Assembly (NCBI GenBank): GCA_016845145.1
Contig: JAERTE010000146.1
Location: forward strand, 124,001 to 188,000
Length of the DNA: 64,000 bases
Direction: 5' to 3'
Source of the DNA: Rhodospirillaceae bacterium
Lineage (GTDB): Bacteria > Pseudomonadota > Alphaproteobacteria > Rhodospirillales > Casp-alpha2
Shown: positions 17,958-29,326 of the stretch, piece by piece
Layout: the number at the start of each line of letters is the position of its first letter
Numbering within the stretch: position 1 is the first letter of the stretch
Made by a program: the position numbers and the translations under genes
The notes under the pieces: model-generated
What the model was told of the DNA's origin: nothing
Databases searched by the model: none
Seen by the model: the letters and a program-made list of their open reading frames with translations, nothing else

Positions 17958-18718
17958 GCGATCTTGGCAAGCAGTTGTGGCAGGCGCGCGCTTCGGGTGT
18001 CTCCGTCGATCCCGAAACCGTCGTCGAGCCCACCAGCCAGTTCGAGGCCTACGCCATTCAGGCGGATGTCATGCAGGCCTCGGGGCTGGAAAGTATCGGC
18101 TTTAAGGTCGGCTCCACCAGCGAGGAAGCGCAACGCCTGCTGGGCACCACCGAGCCCGGATCATGCCCGGTCCTCGCCCCCTATTTCTATGAGAGCCCGG
18201 CACGTGTGCCGGTTTTTGCGGCACATTACCCCGGCATCGAAGGCGAGTTCGCCTATCGGCTCGGTGCGGACCTGCCTGCGCGGGACGAGCCCTACACCAC
18301 CGATGAGGTTCGCGATGCCATTGATGCCGTTGCCGGCGCCATTGAGGTCGTGGGCACGCGTTTGAAGGGCGGACTGCTCGGCAAAGGACGATTTTTAGTC
18401 ACGGCCGATAGTGGCGCCAACATTGCTCTGGTCGTCGGTCCGTGGATCACAGATTGGCGCGGGCTCGATATTCCGGCGCATGGGGTTAACATTTCCATCA
18501 ACGGCAAGGCGGCGGGCGCCGGCACAGGCGCCAATGCCCTGGGCGACCCCATGAACGTCATGGTCTGGCTGGCCAATCAGCAATCATCGTGGGGTGTCGG
18601 CATGCGCAAGGGGATGGTCGTCTCCACCGGGACCTGTACCGGCATTGAGCGGGTGAAAGCGGGCGACAGGGCCGTCGCCGATTTCGGTTCGCTGAGGCAA
18701 GTGGAAATCCGGTTTTAG
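17954..18718 (+). CDS. 2-keto-4-pentenoate hydratase-like (FAH superfamily) enzyme
   Basis: A 254-residue member of the MhpD/hydratase branch of the fumarylacetoacetase superfamily. GFKVGSTSEEAQRLLG near residue 48, GIEGEFAYRLGADLP (metal-ligand Glu residues) and GMRKGMVVSTGTCTGIE are the family hallmarks. These metal-dependent enzymes hydrate 2-hydroxypenta-2,4-dienoate or decarboxylate oxo-acids at the end of meta-cleavage pathways. GTGA overlap with the SDR. Last gene of the operon. Confidence 0.88.
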   Translation: MSDLGKQLWQARASGVSVDPETVVEPTSQFEAYAIQADVMQASGLESIGFKVGSTSEEAQRLLGTTEPGSCPVLAPYFYESPARVPVFAAHYPGIEGEFAYRLGADLPARDEPYTTDEVRDAIDAVAGAIEVVGTRLKGGLLGKGRFLVTADSGANIALVVGPWITDWRGLDIPAHGVNISINGKAAGAGTGANALGDPMNVMVWLANQQSSWGVGMRKGMVVSTGTCTGIERVKAGDRAVADFGSLRQVEIRF

Positions 18719-18818
18719 AAACACACTCTCTTCCCGCCTCATCTGAGTTGCAGCGATAGACGAAACACAAAAATAGAATTATTGTTTCCCCATTAAACCA
18801 TAAATTAAGGGGGAATTC

Positions 18819-19184
18819 ATGCAGCGTTTGGTATTCTTTGCGTTGGCGGCAATTGTTTTGACCGCATGCCAAACAACGTCGACGCGGACGCCGGAACAAT
18901 CGCAAGCCGTTGTTTCCGGATTGATCGCCGTTTCGACAGCTTCGTGCGCGAGACACTTCGATGAAAAGAAAGACGAACGCGAACTGGTCGAGGCACTTAA
19001 CAAGACGGTGAAAGAGGTCTGCGAGTGCATGGCTGACTCGTTCTATTCAGATATGTCCGGTGTCGAAGTCGACGCATTTTTGGCGGACAGCACCAAGCAC
19101 GGGAAAGAGATTAGCCGGATTGAACCCTGGAAGTCGCGGGAAGATACGGCCAAATTCAGCTGCTTGGCGAAAAGTTCCGCGTAA
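18819..19184 (+). CDS. Small lipoprotein
   Basis: A 121-residue protein with a lipoprotein signal peptide (VFFALAAIVLTACQ, lipobox LTAC). The mature part has three further cysteines (ASCARHF, EVCECMADSF) and one near the C-terminus (KFSCLAK), suggesting disulfides in the periplasm. It stands alone before the FMN riboswitch. No family recognised. Confidence 0.7.
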   Translation: MQRLVFFALAAIVLTACQTTSTRTPEQSQAVVSGLIAVSTASCARHFDEKKDERELVEALNKTVKEVCECMADSFYSDMSGVEVDAFLADSTKHGKEISRIEPWKSREDTAKFSCLAKSSA

Positions 19185-19317
19185 TCGCTGCGATGAATTC
19201 GCCGAATACGGCGATGCGGAAAGCTGTAGAAAAAACCACGACTAAAACGTGGATTCCAAATGGATTTCGAGGTTCGCTTCCGCTAAGTTCCGCCTCGCCC
19301 CGCGTTGTGGCGGGGCA

Positions 19318-19485
<168 letters not shown>

Positions 19486-19494
19486 GGAGCGGTT

Positions 19495-19525
19495 CCACCG
19501 CGTGGGCGTAATTGCGCACGCGTGG
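19495..19525 (+). promoter_or_regulatory. Riboswitch expression-platform hairpin
   Basis: CCACCGCGTG (19495-19504) can pair with CACGCGTGG (19517-19525) with one bulged C. No T tract follows, so control is more likely by occluding translation or by Rho than by intrinsic termination. The ribH ribosome-binding site AGGAGG is at 19571-19576. Confidence 0.45.
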
Positions 19526-19581
19526 CGGGTTCCGTGTTCTTCGCCCTGGTTCTGGTCTCTGCGTGACTATAGGAGGAAACC

Positions 19582-20049
19582 ATGAATCAGCACGCTCAAG
19601 ATAGCCAAACCAAAATAGCCTTCATCCAGGCCCGTTGGCATGCCGACATTGTCGACCAATGCCGGCTGTCGTTCATCGATGAAGTGCGCGAACGTACACA
19701 AGATACCGCTTCGGTCGAGGTCTTCGATGTGCCCGGCGCTTATGAAATTCCGCTGTTGGCCAAGATGCTGGCCAAGCGTGGAGATTACGCCGCTGTTGTC
19801 GGCGCGGCGCTGGTTGTCGACGGCGGTATCTATCGTCATGATTTCGTTGCCGACGCTGTCGTCTCAGGCCTGATGCAGGTGCAGATCGAGACCGAAGTGC
19901 CAATGTTCTCGGCCATGTTGACGCCACATCAGTTCCACGAAATTGCTGAGCATCGCGCGTTCTTCACGGAGCATTTCAAAACCAAAGGGCGTGAGGCCGC
20001 CGAGGCTTGTATTGCTGTGCTGGAGTTGCACCGCCAGCTCGCCGCTTAG
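19582..20049 (+). CDS. ribH: 6,7-dimethyl-8-ribityllumazine synthase, RibH2 type
   Basis: A 155-residue enzyme that condenses the ribitylamino-pyrimidine with dihydroxybutanone phosphate in riboflavin synthesis. The sequence IAFIQARWHADIVDQ, FDVPGAYEIPL, GGIYRHDFVADAV and VLTPHQFH closely resembles RibH2 of Brucella and rhizobia, where this isoform is also FMN-riboswitch controlled. It is not part of a full rib operon here; another ribH may exist elsewhere. Confidence 0.95.
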   Translation: MNQHAQDSQTKIAFIQARWHADIVDQCRLSFIDEVRERTQDTASVEVFDVPGAYEIPLLAKMLAKRGDYAAVVGAALVVDGGIYRHDFVADAVVSGLMQVQIETEVPMFSAMLTPHQFHEIAEHRAFFTEHFKTKGREAAEACIAVLELHRQLAA

Positions 20050-20058
20050 ACTCAAAAC

Positions 20059-20982
20059 TTAGGAAAACTGGGCTTCGCGAGCACGAACCACGGCGGTGAG
20101 TGTCTCGTTGTAGGGCGTTGGGATTCCCAACGCCCGGCCCAACACCGGCGCCATGCCGTTGATGGCGTCGATCTCCGACACGCGTCCGGCCTCGTTATCT
20201 TGCAGCATGGACGGCTTGGAGCCCGGCATCTTTTGGCCGAACGCCGTGACGTAGGCGACCGGGTCATCGAAGGAGAAGTTGATGCCCTTGGCTTGGCCCA
20301 GCGCATAGACCTCACGTGCGCATCCGAGTGCGATGTTGAAATTGTCGGTGTTGTCCATCAACTCTCCCAGTGTGCATCCAAACACCGTACACGGCGCGGA
20401 GAAGGTGCAGTTGCAGATGAACTTCTCCCAGACCAACTGATGAATGTCGTCGAACGCTTTGGCCTTGAAACCGGCCGCGGCCCACACCTGGGTCAGTTGC
20501 TCCAAGCGCGCTGTCATGCCGCCCTGCATCTCGCCGATGCGGATCAGGTTCATGGCGTTATGGTGCGCGTGGCCAGGCCCTTTCATGGAAGCGCCGAAAC
20601 CGTCGGCGACGCCCAGCAGAACGTTCTCGGTCGGCATGAATTCGGCGATGCGCTCACCGGCGCCGAGGCCGTTTTGGATGGTCAGCACCAGTGAATCGGC
20701 GCTCATCAAGGGGGCAATGGCGCGCGCCGCGGAGCCGACGGCGGACGCCTTGGTGGCAATGACGTAGAGATCGCACGCGCCCGCATCCGATGTATCGGCG
20801 CTGGCATGGATGCCTTGCACGACCCGGTCGCCGCTCGGCCCCTCGACCTGCAGGCCTTTGGTATTGATGGCATTCACATGGTCGGCCCAGGTATCGATGG
20901 CCCAAATCTCGTGTCCGGCTTCGGCCAGCAGACCGGCATAGACCGAGCCCATGGCGCCGGCCCCGATGATGGCGATTTTCAT
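20059..20982 (-). CDS. Ketopantoate reductase family protein (PanE/ApbA)
   Basis: A 307-residue NADPH-dependent 2-oxoacid reductase. It opens with IAIIGAGAMGSVYAGLLAEAGHE, contains the active-site Lys segment VWEKFICNCTFSAPCTVFG, and ends with the substrate-binding helix KMPGSKPSMLQDNEAGRVSEID. PanE makes pantoate for coenzyme A, but paralogues reduce other oxo-acids. The start has GGGAAG six bases upstream. It converges with ribH. Confidence 0.88.
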   Translation of the reverse strand: MKIAIIGAGAMGSVYAGLLAEAGHEIWAIDTWADHVNAINTKGLQVEGPSGDRVVQGIHASADTSDAGACDLYVIATKASAVGSAARAIAPLMSADSLVLTIQNGLGAGERIAEFMPTENVLLGVADGFGASMKGPGHAHHNAMNLIRIGEMQGGMTARLEQLTQVWAAAGFKAKAFDDIHQLVWEKFICNCTFSAPCTVFGCTLGELMDNTDNFNIALGCAREVYALGQAKGINFSFDDPVAYVTAFGQKMPGSKPSMLQDNEAGRVSEIDAINGMAPVLGRALGIPTPYNETLTAVVRAREAQFS

Positions 20983-21065
20983 GGTTTTCTTCCCTTGCTC
21001 TGCTGTGCACCCCCCAGGATAATCGAAGACCAGACATTGTGGGTCAAGAACCTCCGGACAAGCTT

Positions 21066-22199
21066 ATGAAAATCACCAAGCTCGACGTCTTTATCCTGCG
21101 TGGCCCACCCGATGAGCGCCCGCACTGGGTTTCCAACTTCACCGTGCCGACGGCCAACGAAGTGCTTGTCCGCATGCAGACGGACGGCGGGATCGAGGGG
21201 TTCGGTCTCGCCACCAGCTACACCACCGCGGACCCGATCCTGCATGTGTTCAAAAGCGGCATCGCGGAGCGCGTTGTGGGGGAAAACCCGTTGATGCCCG
21301 AACGCATTTACCAGGACCTGTTCGCGTTGACATCAAAACGCGAGGCACACGAGAACGGCTGGGGTCGCGAAGCGCTGATCCGTGCGTCGGCGGCCATCGA
21401 CGTGGCGTGCTGGGATGTCATCGGCAAGGCCGCTGGGTTGCCGCTTTATCAAATCTTAGGCGGGTACCGTGACCGTGTGCCGTACTATGTCACCTGCGCC
21501 TATTATCGTGACGGCAAAGACCTGGTGGAACTGCGCGACGAGTTGCAGAAACTCAAATCCGAGGGGCATCGCGGGTTCAAGGCCAAGGTCGGCGGGCTCA
21601 GTTTGGCCGAGGACATCGAACGCCTTGAAGTGGTTCGCGATGTCATCGGGCCGGATGCGGCGTTGATGGTTGATGTCAACCGCGCCTGGGATTTGAAGAC
21701 GGCCACGGAGGCCGTGCGCTTGCTTGAACCCTTGCGGCCACATTGGCTGGAGGAGCCGCTGCGCTGGGCCGATGATCGGCGAGAGCTGAAGATTCTTTCC
21801 GGCCGCACCAACATTCCACTGTCGGCCGGCGAGAGCGAGCTGACCAGCTATGCCTGCCGCTCATTGCTGGAAGAGCAAGCCATCGAGATATTGCAGTTCG
21901 ACGTCACCATGTTCGGCGGCTTCACGGAAGCCCGCAAGATGGCGGCACTGTGTGAGCTTAACCATGTGACTGTGACGCCGCACCACGATTGCTTTATCCA
22001 TGCGCAGTTGGTGGCCTCGACGCCCGCGGGTGGATATGTGGAAGCCTTTACCGATCCCGAGCGCGATCCGCTGCAGGCTGAACTGTTCGAGAATCCGCCC
22101 GCCATGAAGGACGGTTGGTTGACACTCAACGATGCGCCGGGCCTGGGGCTGACATTGTCCGAGGATGCCGTGGCGAAATACGGGACGCGGGTCCTGTAG
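21066..22199 (+). CDS. Mandelate racemase/muconate lactonizing enzyme family protein
   Basis: A 377-residue enolase-superfamily enzyme. The N-terminal capping domain begins KITKLDVFILRG, and the barrel carries the KAKVGG catalytic-Lys motif, metal ligands DVNRAWD, LEEPLRW and AGESELTS, and HHDCFIH as the general-base His. This is the mandelate racemase subgroup acting on acid sugars or related carboxylates. A GTG at 21039 could extend it by nine residues; ATG 21066 matches the family start better. Confidence 0.88.
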   Translation: MKITKLDVFILRGPPDERPHWVSNFTVPTANEVLVRMQTDGGIEGFGLATSYTTADPILHVFKSGIAERVVGENPLMPERIYQDLFALTSKREAHENGWGREALIRASAAIDVACWDVIGKAAGLPLYQILGGYRDRVPYYVTCAYYRDGKDLVELRDELQKLKSEGHRGFKAKVGGLSLAEDIERLEVVRDVIGPDAALMVDVNRAWDLKTATEAVRLLEPLRPHWLEEPLRWADDRRELKILSGRTNIPLSAGESELTSYACRSLLEEQAIEILQFDVTMFGGFTEARKMAALCELNHVTVTPHHDCFIHAQLVASTPAGGYVEAFTDPERDPLQAELFENPPAMKDGWLTLNDAPGLGLTLSEDAVAKYGTRVL

Positions 22200-22253
22200 G
22201 CCGCTAAGCTTCCAAATCGGATGCCCAACCAATGACAGATATGAGGTCATGGA

Positions 22254-23696
22254 ATGACTGACAAATCGCAAAACCAAAGCACGGCGGCGGAAACCCTGGA
22301 AGATGCGGTCCAGGACAAGGAACTGGTTTTCGGCTGGGAGGAATGGGTCGAGCTGCCGGGGCTCGGTCTGCCGGCGGTACGCGCCAAGGTCGATACCGGC
22401 GCGCGGTCATCGTCCATCCATGCCTTCATGATCGAACCCTATGGGCGGGGTGCGAAAAAACGCGTGCGGTTCGGCGTGCATCCAGTGCCGGAGCGCCCCG
22501 ACGTGGTGGTTTTCTGTTCGGCGGAGCTTGTCGATCAACGCGAGATCACGTCGTCCAACGGTGAGATAGAGCTGCGCTACATCGTCCGCACACCGGTGCG
22601 GATCGGTGGTCAGGAATGGCCGATTGAGATATCCCTGACCAACCGCGAGTCCATGCAGTACCGCATGCTGATCGGTCGCACGGCGCTGCGCGACACCATC
22701 ATCGTCGATCCAAGCCAGTCTTGCGTGCAGGGCGAGTTGTCATTGAGCCTGTACGATGAATTACCGAAAACCAAGGGCCCGCGCAGTGCACTGAAGATCG
22801 GTATCCTGTCGCGTGAGCCCAACAACTACACCACCCAACGTCTCGCCGAAGCCGCAGATGAGCGTGGCCATATGGTCGAGATCATCAACACCACGCAATG
22901 CTACATGAACATCACCTCGACCCGGCCCGAGGTGCATTTGAACGGCCAGTCGCTGGAGGGCTTCGACGTGATCGTGCCGCGCATCGGCGCCACGGTGACC
23001 TTCTACGGCATGGCCGTTGTCCGCCAGTTCGAGGCGATGGGGGTCTACAGCCTCAATTCGGCGGCTGCGATCGGTGCGGCGCGTGACAAGCTCTATGCGC
23101 ACCAATTGCTGGCGCGTTCAGGCATCGGCATGCCCGATACCGGGTTTGCGCGCTCACCCAAGGCCACCGGCGAGTTGATCAAGTTCGTCGGCGGCGCGCC
23201 GCTGGTGATCAAGTTGTTGGAAGGCACGCAAGGACGCGGCGTCGTCTTGGCGGAAACCAAAAAGGCGGCGGAATCGGTGATCGGCGCCTTCCAGGGCCTG
23301 AAAGCCAACATTTTGGTGCAGGAGTTTATCAAGGAGGCCGGCGGCGCCGACATTCGCTGCCTGGTGGTCGGCAACAAGGTCGTCGCCGCCATGAAACGCC
23401 AGGCCGAGGAGGGAGAGTTCCGCTCCAACCTGCATCGCGGCGGCAAGGCCGTGAAGGTACGGCTCACGAAAGAGGAACGCGCCACGGCGGTCAAGGCGGC
23501 GCGCGTCATGGGGTTGTCGTTGGCGGGGGTTGATCTGTTGCGGGCGGAGGATGGGCCGAAAGTCCTGGAAGTCAATTCATCCCCGGGCCTCGAGGGCATT
23601 GAGACGGCGACGGGATTGGATATCGCATCCATGGTGTTCGACTACATCGAAAAGCACGCCCGTCCGCCGAAGGTGTACCGGCCCCGGCGACTGTAA
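22254..23696 (+). CDS. RimB-like retropepsin domain fused to RimK-like ATP-grasp ligase
   Basis: The 480-residue protein has two modules. Residues ~20-160 form a retropepsin-like (RimB / putative ATP-dependent zinc protease) domain with the aspartate motif [10 protein letters not shown] and the conserved MLIGRTAL. Residues ~185-470 are an ATP-grasp alpha-L-glutamate ligase of the RimK family ([75 protein letters not shown]). In RimABK systems RimK adds glutamates to ribosomal protein S6 and RimB trims the tail, so this single chain would combine writer and eraser. Confidence 0.88.
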   Translation: MTDKSQNQSTAAETLEDAVQDKELVFGWEEWVELPGLGLPAVRAKVDTGARSSSIHAFMIEPYGRGAKKRVRFGVHPVPERPDVVVFCSAELVDQREITSSNGEIELRYIVRTPVRIGGQEWPIEISLTNRESMQYRMLIGRTALRDTIIVDPSQSCVQGELSLSLYDELPKTKGPRSALKIGILSREPNNYTTQRLAEAADERGHMVEIINTTQCYMNITSTRPEVHLNGQSLEGFDVIVPRIGATVTFYGMAVVRQFEAMGVYSLNSAAAIGAARDKLYAHQLLARSGIGMPDTGFARSPKATGELIKFVGGAPLVIKLLEGTQGRGVVLAETKKAAESVIGAFQGLKANILVQEFIKEAGGADIRCLVVGNKVVAAMKRQAEEGEFRSNLHRGGKAVKVRLTKEERATAVKAARVMGLSLAGVDLLRAEDGPKVLEVNSSPGLEGIETATGLDIASMVFDYIEKHARPPKVYRPRRL

Positions 23697-23706
23697 ACGA
23701 CGTCGC

Positions 23707-24879
23707 TCAGACCACTTGCCCGCAGGCGTGAGCGGACGCCCAGGCCCATTGGAAATTGAAGCCGCCCAGGTGCCCGGTTACGTCGACGGCCTCGCCGATG
23801 AAGTAGAGGCCGGGCACATCGCGTGCTTCCATGGTCTTGGACGACAACTCGCGTGTATCGACGCCGCCCACCGTGACCTCCGCCGTGCGCAAGCCCTCCG
23901 TGCCGTTGGGGGTGACGCGCCAGGCGTTGATGCGTTCGGCCAACTCTCGCAAAACCCTGTCGGGTGTTTCCGCCAGGCGCGTTTGGCAATCGGCCTGACT
24001 TGCGATCATGGCGGCCAGGCGCTTGGGCAGGACTTGCGCCAGTGCATTCGCAACGTCCTTTCTCGGCTGCTCATCCTTGGCGGTTTTCAGCCAGGTGAAG
24101 GCGTCCGCACCGGGCAGCAAGTCGATGATGATCTCCTCGCCTTCGCGCCAATAGGATGAGATTTGCAAGATCGCCGGGCCGCTCAGTCCCCGGTGCGTGA
24201 ACAGCAGCGCGTCGGTGAAATTCACCTTGCCGAGCGTCACCGTGGCATCAAGCGAGACCCCCGAGAGGTCTTTCACATCGGTCAGCAATTCGGCGTCGAA
24301 GGTCAGCGGCACCAGGCCGGGTCGCGGCTCTATCACGTTCAGGCCAAACTGCCGCGCCACCTCATAGCCAAAACCGCTGGCCCCCATTTTCGGGATCGAC
24401 GGCCCACCCGTGGCGATTACCAAGGCTTGCGTCTCGAACGTGCTCCAGTCGGTCTCAACGCGAAAGCCATCACCCTGTTTCGAGATATTCTTGGCCTGGG
24501 TCGAGGTGCGGATATCGGTGCCGTCGGCCTCAAGCATCAACATGTCGATGATCTCGCCAGCCGAGCCGTCGCAAAACAATTGCCCGTGCTTGCGCTCATG
24601 ATAGGCAATGCCGTAGCTCTCGACCAAATCTATGAAATCGTCGGGTGTGTAGCGCTTCAGCGCCGAGACGCAAAAATGCGGATTTTCCGACAGAAAATCG
24701 GCGGGCGTCGCATGCAGATTGGTGAAGTTGGCGCGCCCGCCGCCTGAAATGCGCACTTTGCCCGCCACCTTGGCGGCACTTTCCAGCACGACGACATGGC
24801 GCCCGCGCTTTTGCGCGCCGGCCGCGCACATCAACCCCGCCGCGCCGGCGCCGATTATCAGGACATGGCATTCTGGCAT
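23707..24879 (-). CDS. HI0933/BaiN-family NAD(P)/FAD-dependent oxidoreductase
   Basis: A 390-residue flavoprotein starting with the dinucleotide-binding motif VLIIGAGAAGLMCAAGAQKRG, followed by the family-specific KVRISGGGRANFTN loop and, near the C-terminus, GGVDTRELSSKTMEA and YFIGEAVDVTGHLGGFNFQWAWASA. Members are often of unknown function; some act on bile acids or tRNA. It is divergent from tag and converges with the rimBK fusion. Confidence 0.9.
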   Translation of the reverse strand: MPECHVLIIGAGAAGLMCAAGAQKRGRHVVVLESAAKVAGKVRISGGGRANFTNLHATPADFLSENPHFCVSALKRYTPDDFIDLVESYGIAYHERKHGQLFCDGSAGEIIDMLMLEADGTDIRTSTQAKNISKQGDGFRVETDWSTFETQALVIATGGPSIPKMGASGFGYEVARQFGLNVIEPRPGLVPLTFDAELLTDVKDLSGVSLDATVTLGKVNFTDALLFTHRGLSGPAILQISSYWREGEEIIIDLLPGADAFTWLKTAKDEQPRKDVANALAQVLPKRLAAMIASQADCQTRLAETPDRVLRELAERINAWRVTPNGTEGLRTAEVTVGGVDTRELSSKTMEARDVPGLYFIGEAVDVTGHLGGFNFQWAWASAHACGQVV

Positions 24880-24956
24880 GGGGGTGGTATAGACGACAGC
24901 TACCCTTGCGTCTATCTGGGCTTTCTGGTTCCCTGCCGATGGATGGGGAGTAAACG

Positions 24957-25562
24957 ATGAGCAAGATTTTCACAGGACCCGATGGCCAGCCGCGCTGCTG
25001 GTGGTGCTCGGCAACGGAAGAGTATGTCGTTTATCACGACACAGAATGGGGCTTCCCCGTGGTCGACGACCAGCGGCTGTTCGAAAAGATCTGCCTGGAG
25101 GGATTCCAGTCGGGCCTGAGCTGGCGCACCATCCTCACCAAGCGCGAGAACTTCCGCAAAGCCTTCAAGGGCTTCGACTTCAACAAGGTCGCCAAGTTCG
25201 GAGACAAAGACGTCGAGCGCCTGCTCCAGGACGCCGGCATCGTCCGCCACCGGCGCAAGATCGAAGCCACCATCAACAACGCCAAGCGCGCCCGTGAAAT
25301 GGTCAAGGAACACGGCTCGCTGGCTGCCTTCTTCTGGAGCTATGAGCCCGACCCCGCCACCAACGCCGACCCGCAGACGGTCTCCACCACACCCGTCTCG
25401 GTGCAGCTTTCCAAGGACCTGAAAAAACTCGGCTGGAAATTCGTCGGCCCCACCACCGTCTACGCCTTCATGCAGGCCATGGGCCTGGTCAACGACCATA
25501 TCGCGGAGTGCGTGACGCGGACCGAAGTGGAGAAGGCGCGGAAGCGGTTCAAGGCGCCGTAA
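24957..25562 (+). CDS. tag: DNA-3-methyladenine glycosylase I
   Basis: A 201-residue base-excision enzyme. The zinc-binding N-terminal CWWCSATEEYVVYHDTEWG, LFEKICLEGFQSGLSWRTIL and the C-terminal FVGPTTVYAFMQAMGLVNDH are standard for Tag. It removes 3-methyladenine from alkylated DNA. GGGGAG lies 8 bases before the ATG. Confidence 0.95.
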   Translation: MSKIFTGPDGQPRCWWCSATEEYVVYHDTEWGFPVVDDQRLFEKICLEGFQSGLSWRTILTKRENFRKAFKGFDFNKVAKFGDKDVERLLQDAGIVRHRRKIEATINNAKRAREMVKEHGSLAAFFWSYEPDPATNADPQTVSTTPVSVQLSKDLKKLGWKFVGPTTVYAFMQAMGLVNDHIAECVTRTEVEKARKRFKAP

Positions 25563-25565
25563 CAA

Positions 25566-25648
25566 ACTGTTGCAATGCCATTGTATGCGTCCCCACCCTT
25601 CAACGCTCGCTTTCGCTCACGTCAACGTGACCAACAGTAGGCATACAA
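25566..25648. repeat. Interlaced inverted repeats (A-B-A'-B' order) after tag
   Basis: ACTGTTG (25566-25572) is complementary to CAACAGT (25632-25638), and TTGTATGC (25581-25588) to GCATACAA (25641-25648). Their order is pseudoknot-like rather than nested. A small hairpin TCACG-TCAA-CGTGA lies between them. It may be a structured 3' UTR or a dispersed repeat; no second copy was noticed in the window. Confidence 0.45.
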
Positions 25649-25717
25649 GGCCGGTGGTGCCGCCTTATAGTCTCCACGGTTTGAAAACCGGATCGAGGAG
25701 AGAGGGAGGCCTTCACG

Positions 25718-26248
25718 ATGAAGCGTCATAAGAAGAACCGTAAACGTCAGCAGAAACCGTCACGTAAGCCCACCGCGGCTCCAATGCAAGCCGACGAGAA
25801 ATCCGAGACGTCATCGCGACGCGCATTTCTGCGACGGTTTCGAAATAGCGGCATTGCGATGCTTGTGGTTGGCAGCGGCGGCTGGCTGGCTGTTCGGGAT
25901 GTGCAGGCGACCATGCGCGAGCACGACTTGTCTCGCATCGGTAATGGCATGCCGACGGTTGTACAAATTCACGACCCGGAATGCCCCACTTGCGTGGCGT
26001 TGCAACGCGAAGCCCGTGATGCCGTCTGTGAGGTCGGCGAGGCCCAGGTGCAATTCCTGGTCGCAAACATACGCACATCAAAGGGCCGGGCGCTTGCTCA
26101 GGCGCATGGCGTCGCCCATGTGACACTGCTTTTGCTCGATGGCGATGGCAAGCGCCAGGGCGTGCTCACAGGCCTGCGTCGGCGCGAGGAACTGGTGAAC
26201 ACCTTCCACGGTCACGCAGCGCGTTACGGACAGAAACCCACGGGCTGA
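25718..26248 (+). CDS. Membrane-anchored thioredoxin-fold protein
   Basis: A 176-residue protein with a very basic N-terminus (KRHKKNRKRQQKPSRK), an uncleaved-looking hydrophobic helix at ~46-62, and a periplasmic thioredoxin-like domain with the redox motif CPTC (HDPECPTCVALQREA). It lacks the cis-Pro region in recognisable form. It could be a thiol oxidoreductase or a degenerate one. GGGAGG precedes the ATG. Confidence 0.65.
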   Translation: MKRHKKNRKRQQKPSRKPTAAPMQADEKSETSSRRAFLRRFRNSGIAMLVVGSGGWLAVRDVQATMREHDLSRIGNGMPTVVQIHDPECPTCVALQREARDAVCEVGEAQVQFLVANIRTSKGRALAQAHGVAHVTLLLLDGDGKRQGVLTGLRRREELVNTFHGHAARYGQKPTG

Positions 26249-26264
26249 TGCGGAAGGGAAATGC

Positions 26265-27944
<1,680 letters not shown>

Positions 27945-28131
27945 GTCGCGGTCCTTCGGAAAAATCGAGTAGGGTGGGCACCCGGCAATGCGCGCGCCGG
28001 GACTTGTAGCGAAAACGCGCGCCCCGTGCAATCCGCGAAGGGGCGTTGTGGGTGAAAACCAACTCCTGTATACGCGATTATCATATTTGACATGTTCGCG
28101 ATTAGCGTATTTGGGTGAAGGAATGACGTCC

Positions 28132-29289
28132 ATGCTCGATCAAGCCCGGCAACGCACCAAAGAGTTTCAAGCCCGGATCAAGGATGCGGGTATCGATATC
28201 GCTGTCATCACCGACGAAAGCTCCATCGCCTATCTGGCTGGATTTTGGGGTTATCTGTCGGTTGAGTTCGGCCGGCCGACGTTTCTGATCGTACGTCCCG
28301 ACGACGCGCCGGTGGTGATCACGCCGGCCATGGAAAGCGAAATGGTTTCGGCCATGACCTGGGTCGACGATGTGATGACGTGGGAAGATGCCGGCGACAA
28401 CCGTTGGGAAAATGTATTGGCCCGCGCGTTGGGAGATCATGCGGGCAGCATCGGCGTCGAGGCGGCGGCCCTGCCGGCCATTGTCCGCAACTGGTTTGAT
28501 GCGTCGAAACCGGGAACGGCGTTGCATGATATATCGCCGCTGCTCGGCGCCATGCGCATGGTGAAATCAGACGACGAGATCAGCGTCATGCGTCAAGCCG
28601 GTGAAATCGCGGCGGCGATGATGCAGGCGGCTGAAGGGGCGCTGGCGGACGGGGCGCCGGAGTATGAAGCGGCATTGGCGGTGATCAATGCAGGCACCCG
28701 GAAGGCGGCTGGGTTTTTGACGGATCGCGGTTGGGATGCGTTCATTTCACCGATGATCCACAACCTGCAAATCATGCAGTCCGGCACCGATACATCCATG
28801 GTGCATCGCCGCGCCAGCGTGAAGCGCTTACAGAAGGGTGACCCGGTTTACTTCTGTTTTTGCAACATGGCGCAGTTCAAGCTCTACAAGCTGGGTTTTG
28901 ATCGGATGTTTTTCATTGATGAAATTTCCGATGAAGCCGCCCGCGTGCAGCACGCCGCCATCGACGCCCAACAAGCGGCTATTGCGGCCATTCGCCCCGG
29001 CGTTACGGCGGAATCGGTCGCTTGGGCCGCCGATGCGATTTATGCGGCGCGCGGATATGCAACGGGTTACAGAACCGGCCGCTCAATCGGCATGTCATAC
29101 CTGGAAGCACCGGAACTGAAATCCGGCGACAAGACGATCCTGCAGCCCGGCATGACCTTTGCCGTTGATGGCGGCATCTCGGTCGACGGCAAGCTTGGCG
29201 GACGCATCGGTGATTCAATCGTTGTCACGACTGACGGGTGTGAATATCTGACGAACTATTCGCGCGGCATATTGACAGTATCCAACTGA
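28132..29289 (+). CDS. M24-family aminopeptidase / creatinase-like (Xaa-Pro peptidase type)
   Basis: A 385-residue pita-bread-fold protein: an N-terminal creatinase-like domain (IAVITDESSIAYLAGFWGY) and a C-terminal M24 domain. Typical Xaa-Pro dipeptidase metal ligands (HTDxxD, GHGIG) are not conserved: the corresponding regions read FDRMF and TGRSIGMSYLE, so it may be a non-peptidase hydrolase such as an ectoine or creatine-type enzyme. ATG 28132 is spaced properly from GAAGGA; ATG 28123 would be too close. Confidence 0.8.
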   Translation: MLDQARQRTKEFQARIKDAGIDIAVITDESSIAYLAGFWGYLSVEFGRPTFLIVRPDDAPVVITPAMESEMVSAMTWVDDVMTWEDAGDNRWENVLARALGDHAGSIGVEAAALPAIVRNWFDASKPGTALHDISPLLGAMRMVKSDDEISVMRQAGEIAAAMMQAAEGALADGAPEYEAALAVINAGTRKAAGFLTDRGWDAFISPMIHNLQIMQSGTDTSMVHRRASVKRLQKGDPVYFCFCNMAQFKLYKLGFDRMFFIDEISDEAARVQHAAIDAQQAAIAAIRPGVTAESVAWAADAIYAARGYATGYRTGRSIGMSYLEAPELKSGDKTILQPGMTFAVDGGISVDGKLGGRIGDSIVVTTDGCEYLTNYSRGILTVSN

Positions 29290-29326
29290 ACGGTGTTGGA
29301 TTTAGTTGCGCCCATAGGAGGTTTCT

